Part shown: in pieces, positions 60,211-64,000 of the stretch | Numbering within the stretch: position 1 is the stretch's first letter | How the letters are laid out: each line of letters begins with the position of its first letter | DNA from: Pseudarthrobacter siccitolerans | GTDB lineage: Bacteria; Actinomycetota; Actinomycetes; Actinomycetales; Micrococcaceae | DNA length: 64,000 nt | NCBI RefSeq assembly: GCF_030823375.1 | Contig: NZ_JAUSXB010000001.1 | Coordinates: 1,550,001-1,614,000 of the forward strand | Direction: 5' to 3' | The notes under the pieces: generated by a model | Database searches by the model: none | The model's input: the letters and a program-made list of their open reading frames with translations, nothing else | Told to the model about the DNA's origin: nothing | Made by a program: the position numbers and the translations under genes

Positions 60211-60382
60211 TGTTTCTCCGTACCTCCAGCAAATCAGTGTTCGTCTGTCTAGGCGTCGATTGTACCCACCGGCCCTTGGGGTTCCCGGGAGGCAGAACAT
60301 TGGTGGCACGGCTGGGTTCTAGTGGTCGTTGCAACACGCGTAGTTCCGGGAGTACAACGACCGTGCCGCATAAGCCGGAAAA

Positions 60383-60568
60383 TTGTCCGGCAGGCGAAGG
60401 TACACGCAGGAGCAAAACGATCATTTCTGCGATTTCCTGGGCCCTATCGGCTCCGTAGCAGTTGGCGCCAAAGATCTCGGGTTCAAATCCGATGACGAGT
60501 TACCGGTGGACCCGCAAGCTTGGTATTGGGGCTGGGTGGGGCAGCTAGGCGGGAGTAGATGTGTTTAG
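60383..60568 (+). mobile_element. Transposase helix-turn-helix remnant (IS30-like?)
   Basis: A 61-codon frame reads GRRRYTQEQNDHFCDFLGPI then GSVAVGAKDLGFKSDDELPV. This resembles the N-terminal helix-turn-helix of some IS30-type transposases, in which RYT-E-Q...F...L...GSV..AA.ELGF recurs (from memory). The catalytic DDE region is missing. A GTCGTTG/CAACGAC inverted pair lies about 25-60 bp before it (60327-60362) and could be a former element end. Rest of the gap 60310-60867: nothing else recognised. Confidence 0.4.
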
Positions 60569-60867
60569 AACGGGCCGAAATTGTAACTGCACCGCTGGTC
60601 AGCCCGATTTGAACAGGGATACTGGGTATGGGTGAATTCAGAGGTGCCGGAAGAAGGCCGGCCCCTACGTCCAAATACCCTTCGTTGCGCGTCCTCACTT
60701 CCCTGCCTGACTCCAGTCTTAACGACCAGCCCGGCAAGTCCAGCAGGCACGCCTTAAACACCGATTGGTTCAGCATCTCCTAGCCCTATACGACGCCGGC
60801 ATAGCCGGGTTCTTCAATGACGCAACAATGTCAGAGCTAAAGGTAAGCGGGTTGTTTGGGTTCCGCT

Positions 60868-60999
60868 ATGGAGCAGGACATGCTCATGTCAAGCGAATCC
60901 CGCTACCAGCAGGCCAAGGCGGCCATCGCGAAGTACGAAGTGCCCGCGCTGCCCTGGCCGCTGCCAGAGGGGCCAGCGCCCAAAGACATGGCGTACTGA
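60868..60999 (+). CDS. 43-residue small protein or gene fragment
   Basis: MEQDMLMSSESRYQQAKAAI then AKYEVPALPWPLPEGPAPKD-MAY, with G/C-biased third codon positions in its second half, as in real genes here. No ribosome site before ATG 60868. It could be a small protein or the 3' remnant of a decayed gene. The next gene starts 7 nt later. Confidence 0.4.
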   Translation: MEQDMLMSSESRYQQAKAAIAKYEVPALPWPLPEGPAPKDMAY

Positions 61000-61006
61000 G
61001 ACGACA

Positions 61007-62083
61007 ATGATGGCCGGAGGCTATGCTTTCCTCATGGATCAAGCGCCGCTTGTGACCGCGAATAAGAAAGAGCGGATCCGCGTCGTAGGCGACGCGGAGT
61101 GGGACGCGCATATCACCCGTCTGGGCATCACCGATACCTACAGCTGTGCCGCATACCACCGGGCTTCAGCCCTGCTCGAGCCCGAGGGCACCCGGCCGGT
61201 CCTGCTCGCTTTCGGCGACGGGGCCGGTGAAGTGGCCCTTCCGCTGCTGTTGCGTCCCCTCCCCGACGATGCAGGATGGGACGCCACCAGCGCGTACGGC
61301 TATGGCGGCCCCATCAGTCGGGGAACCCCGGACTTGTGCGCTTTCGGCGAGGCCCTCAATGGGTGGGCTGAGGAACAGGGGGTCGTGTGCACATTCCTCA
61401 GGTTGAACCCGTTGCTCGACAACGGCCGGCTCGTGCCCTCCACGGCTGAGTTGGTTGACGCCTCATCCACGGTGGCGTGGGATCTGTCCCCCGGCCGGGA
61501 CCTGCGGCAAGGCTTGCACTCCGACCAGCGCAGGTCGGTGCGGAAGGCAGAGCGAGCCGGCGTCACCATAACCGTGACATCCCGCCCGTCGGACCTTGAG
61601 CACGTCCAGGAGCTGTACGACGCCACGATGCAGCGCCAGCAGGCAGCGAACTTCTTCCTCTTCCCCAAGGCCTACTGGCAGGCGTTGGTCGTCGATGACC
61701 AGCTGCTGGCACCGCTGTTGGTGGAGGCGCGGTTGGCCGACCGTGTGATCAGCGCGCTCTTGTGTTTCGTGTCGGACCCCTGGCTGCATGCCCACCTCTC
61801 CGCCGGGGACGACGTCGCGCGGGCCGTAGGCGCCTCCGCCGCGTGCTACCTGGCAGCCGCGGAATGGGGACAAACCCATGGACTCACCGGCTTTCACCTG
61901 GGCGGTGGGGTGGGCGGCAGCAGAACCTCGCCGCTCTACGCTTTTAAGCAGCGCTTTGATCCTCAAAGCAGACCGCGCCAGTTTCAGGTCGCTAAGTTGG
62001 TCCACGACCGTGACCGGTACCGGGAGCTCGCGGGCTCAGATGCGACTGACGGGTTCTTCCCTCCATGGCGTCGGCCCCACTGA
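61007..62083 (+). CDS. FemAB/BioF2-type GNAT acyltransferase
   Basis: 358 residues of a double-GNAT fold: WDAHITRLGITDTYSCAAYH, EVALPLLLRPLPDD, then LHSDQRRSVRKAERAGVTIT, YDATMQRQQAANFFLFPKAY and GLTGFHLGGGVGGSRTSPLY-AFKQRF, the last typical of BioF2/FemAB-like proteins found in polysaccharide and peptidoglycan modification loci. Substrate is probably a sugar nucleotide, lipid-linked glycan or aminoacyl donor. The start is ATG 61007 or the adjacent ATG. Downstream genes are glycan related, which supports a surface role. Confidence 0.8.
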   Translation: MMAGGYAFLMDQAPLVTANKKERIRVVGDAEWDAHITRLGITDTYSCAAYHRASALLEPEGTRPVLLAFGDGAGEVALPLLLRPLPDDAGWDATSAYGYGGPISRGTPDLCAFGEALNGWAEEQGVVCTFLRLNPLLDNGRLVPSTAELVDASSTVAWDLSPGRDLRQGLHSDQRRSVRKAERAGVTITVTSRPSDLEHVQELYDATMQRQQAANFFLFPKAYWQALVVDDQLLAPLLVEARLADRVISALLCFVSDPWLHAHLSAGDDVARAVGASAACYLAAAEWGQTHGLTGFHLGGGVGGSRTSPLYAFKQRFDPQSRPRQFQVAKLVHDRDRYRELAGSDATDGFFPPWRRPH

Positions 62084-62161
62084 AAATGGTCCACCCGTCT
62101 GTGTTGCCGCAGGAGTAGGCTTGCGTGCGCCACGTCCAGCGCCTGGAGTCGGAAGGACTTC

Positions 62162-63127
62162 ATGTCCACGAACAGGATTCACACCAGGATTCCGCTCAGT
62201 CGTCGCGCCATCTACGCTGTTGGTGTGCGGGCGCTCGGACCTGTTTACTCGCGGGCAGGGTCCGCATACCTCGCTGGACGTGAGCGGCCCGCGGCGCTCG
62301 CCATTGCCGGGCGCCTCGTGGCCGCCGGGTCGGAGGTGACGCTGGGTTACTGGCCGCGCCAAGGTGAGTCGTCCGCGGAGGTGACCGCAGAGGAGTTCGC
62401 CACGCTCGATGCCCTTGGGCAATCCGGCGCCTATGGAAATGGTGCCGCCGTGTCCCTGAAGGCGGCACGTGTCGGGTTCGACGCGGACGTGGTCCGCCGC
62501 CTGGCGGTGCTGGCTGCGGAACGGCATGTCAGGTTAGTCTTCGATGCTCATTCGCCTGCCGAGGCCGACCGGACCCTGGATTTGGCCCGCATGGCTCATA
62601 GCGAGGGAGCCTCCGTCGGAGTGGCCCTGCCCACGCGCTGGCGGCGGAGCGCCGAGGACGCGGTCATGGCGTCCGAATGCGGTCTCTCGGTTCGTGTGGT
62701 TAAGGGGCAGTGGCCGGACGCCGTGGCCCGCAACAGGTTGAGCGTTGAGGATACACTGCGCTCATCTTTTCTCGGTTTGGTCGAACGACTTGTAAGACTC
62801 GACGTGCGCTTCGCCGTGGCGACCCACGACGTCGTCCTGCTGGAGCACACGCTCAAGCGCGCCGCCGCTTTAGGGAGCCCACCTGAGGTGGAACTGCTTC
62901 TGGGCATGCCCATCCGGCGGGCGCTGGAGGTCGCTCGTCGAGCTGGTGCATCGACGAGGTTCTACGTCAGTTTCGGCTACCCGGGATTGCCGTACCCGTT
63001 CCGGTCCATCCTCCTGCGACCGCGGCTGGCGTGGCTGCTCACACAGGGGGTCGTCCTCGGGGGACGCAACCAGGTAATTCAGCAGCGTGCTGCGCTCGGG
63101 CCACAAACCACGGGAAATGAAGATTAG
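62162..63127 (+). CDS. Proline-dehydrogenase-like protein in a glycan locus
   Basis: 321 residues with the ProDH barrel order: ERHVRLVFDAHSPAEADRTL, CGLSVRVVKGQWPD (VKG), VRFAVATHDVVLLEHTLKRA (ATH), PPEVELLLGMPIRRALEVAR (GMP) and RFYVSFGYPGLPYPFRSILL, where the usual RR..E of PutA is changed. AAGGA lies 4 nt before the ATG. It lies between a FemAB-like gene and a convergent glycosyltransferase. Divergent ProDH-like proteins of this kind may act on a glycan-linked amino group rather than in proline catabolism (inference). Confidence 0.78.
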   Translation: MSTNRIHTRIPLSRRAIYAVGVRALGPVYSRAGSAYLAGRERPAALAIAGRLVAAGSEVTLGYWPRQGESSAEVTAEEFATLDALGQSGAYGNGAAVSLKAARVGFDADVVRRLAVLAAERHVRLVFDAHSPAEADRTLDLARMAHSEGASVGVALPTRWRRSAEDAVMASECGLSVRVVKGQWPDAVARNRLSVEDTLRSSFLGLVERLVRLDVRFAVATHDVVLLEHTLKRAAALGSPPEVELLLGMPIRRALEVARRAGASTRFYVSFGYPGLPYPFRSILLRPRLAWLLTQGVVLGGRNQVIQQRAALGPQTTGNED

Positions 63128-64000
63128 CGGTCAGGCACGTCGTTCCTGGCTGCCCTCTCAAGAATCTGATGCATGGCTTCCAGTCCAGCCTTCATTGACA
63201 GGCGGGAGTCGTAATAGTTCCGTGCTGCCGCTGCCATGGTTTGCTTCTCATGGCGGCCGGCAGCAACAGCCTGACGGCATGCCGCCGCTAAAGCTTGAGG
63301 GTTCTCGGGCGCACTGACCCAGCCAAAGCCGCCTTCCACGCACATTGCAGCCACATCACCGAGGACCGTTGTGATAATAGGGACACCCGCCGCTAATGAC
63401 TCTCCAACTTTTGAGGGGATCGTCCCACGAAACACGGGCCTGTCCAGCAGTGTTACAAGCTGGAAATCGGCGGCGGCATAAACAGCGGCCATGTCGGCGA
63501 ACGGAACCCTGCCAAGAAAAGTGACGTTGTCTACGGACAGGGAATTGGCCAACGCCTGCACCTCATCCAAAGAAGCGCCGTCACCAACGATGATAAAATC
63601 CATACCGGATTCAACGCCCAGTGACGCAGCAGCGGTGACGATGGTTTCAACGTCCTGCATCTTGCCGACATTACCTGCGTAGGCTATGAGCCAACGGTCA
63701 GGCGAAGACACACGGTTGCGGAACTCGGCAACCTCAGCAGGATCAGGCGCTGAGCGCTCAGCACCCCAGTTATACAAAACTGAAACAGCGCGGGGTGGCA
63801 CTCCCCGCTGTTGGAGAGTCGAAGCCATGGAGGGCGCGATCGCTACAATGTGCGCAGCGTTTCCATAGACGACTTTCAGCAAAGCGTGGAGCACTACGTT
63901 CACTGGCTTGCGAAGGAACGCCGGCTTGACCATCCCAGAGTCGAGCACCGATTCAGGCCATAAATCCTGAATGTGCAGGACATAGGGAATACGGTGCACC
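63124..64000 (-). CDS. Glycosyltransferase family 4 (5' part beyond window)
   Basis: The visible C-terminal 291 residues show GT-B features. YVLHIQDLWPESVLDSGMV belongs to the WcaI-like group; HIVAIAPSMASTLQQRGVPP, WLIAYAGNVGKMQDVETIV, FIIVGDGASLDEVQ and PSKVGESLAAGVPIITTVLG include the E-x7-like nucleotide-sugar site. The N-terminal acceptor domain is off the right edge; ATG at 63999 is internal, not the start. It overlaps the ProDH-like stop by 4 nt, convergent. Expected role: surface polysaccharide assembly. Confidence 0.88.
   Translation of the reverse strand, partial: VHRIPYVLHIQDLWPESVLDSGMVKPAFLRKPVNVVLHALLKVVYGNAAHIVAIAPSMASTLQQRGVPPRAVSVLYNWGAERSAPDPAEVAEFRNRVSSPDRWLIAYAGNVGKMQDVETIVTAAASLGVESGMDFIIVGDGASLDEVQALANSLSVDNVTFLGRVPFADMAAVYAAADFQLVTLLDRPVFRGTIPSKVGESLAAGVPIITTVLGDVAAMCVEGGFGWVSAPENPQALAAACRQAVAAGRHEKQTMAAAARNYYDSRLSMKAGLEAMHQILERAARNDVPDR

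Noticed and set aside
60430..60510. tRNA-like GGGTTCAAATCC segment
   Set aside because: It resembles a T-arm, but the stem pairs over only 4 bp and no acceptor, D-arm or anticodon arm could be folded around it.
1..64000. CRISPR arrays, rRNA, intact prophage or plasmid genes
   Set aside because: Looked for and not seen; the only regular short tandem repeat is coding (34310-34531).

Overview
The window is high-GC DNA with Shine-Dalgarno-led and some leaderless genes, dense divergent and overlapping operons, GAF-ANTAR regulators, an ECF42-type sigma/YCII pair, a CmtR-like ArsR regulator, an actinobacterial SARP domain and many secreted proteins with long Pro/Ala linkers. This points to an Actinobacterium of the Micrococcaceae, most like Arthrobacter/Pseudarthrobacter. 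That placement is inferred from family content; no 16S, rRNA or tRNA gene was found. It looks chromosomal, with no phage or plasmid backbone genes; the only mobile-element trace is a short transposase-like remnant near 60.4 kb.

Layout. 1-5.4 kb: a reverse-strand nitrogen/amide block (class II amidotransferase cut by the left edge, PLP amino-acid decarboxylase, YbdK-type carboxylate-amine ligase, gamma-glutamyl hydrolase, nitrilase-type amidase). 5.5-7.5 kb: a TasA/camelysin-like surface protein, a SipW-type signal peptidase and a small exported protein. 7.5-11.5 kb: LssY_C membrane protein, esterase, MFS carrier, two small orphan proteins. 11.7-16 kb: TrkH and a KimA-like/APC permease overlapping by 4 nt (predicted K+ uptake), plus a DUF2975/XRE pair. 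16.1-17.9 kb: SDR and aldo/keto reductase. 17.9-22.7 kb: a reverse-strand run of molybdopterin oxidoreductase, helical protein, HPP-family membrane protein, lipoprotein, a 27-aa membrane microprotein and a duplicated DUF6766 protein. 22.9-27.5 kb: orphan histidine kinase, CmtR-like regulator with a CDF transporter, and an Nramp transporter. 27.6-34 kb: signalling genes (GAF-ANTAR, NarX-like kinase with a SARP-receiver fusion, and an OmpR-type two-component pair).

34-47 kb is a cell-surface region: a 21-residue tandem-repeat exported protein, a 1711-aa heme peroxidase with RTX-like repeats, a large exported protein, a multicopper oxidase that overlaps a signal peptidase gene, a membrane-anchored protein and a GH26-type glycosidase. 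47-56 kb: NAD(P)-binding protein, second GAF-ANTAR protein, one of two tiny zinc-ribbon-like paralogues, YCII/ECF42 pair, acyltransferase, Hpt-like protein, YcnI-like protein, TetR/DHA2 efflux pair. 56-64 kb: second tiny paralogue, SGNH hydrolase and GH16-like protein, two gene-poor gaps around an MBL-fold hydrolase, then the edge of a probable surface-polysaccharide locus (FemAB/GNAT-like, proline-dehydrogenase-like, glycosyltransferase running off the right edge).

The most unusual signals are regulatory. Several intergenic regions carry short direct repeats spaced exactly 11 nt, as expected for OmpR-family response regulators. Two of these, at 24625 and 45648, share the same five-block layout and precede non-coding stretches that could be small RNAs. 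An inverted repeat GAGTA-N5-TACTC lies about 80 nt upstream of both GAF-ANTAR genes and occurs a third time in a gene-free gap. The tiny zinc-ribbon paralogues have a matching -10 element placed exactly for leaderless transcription.
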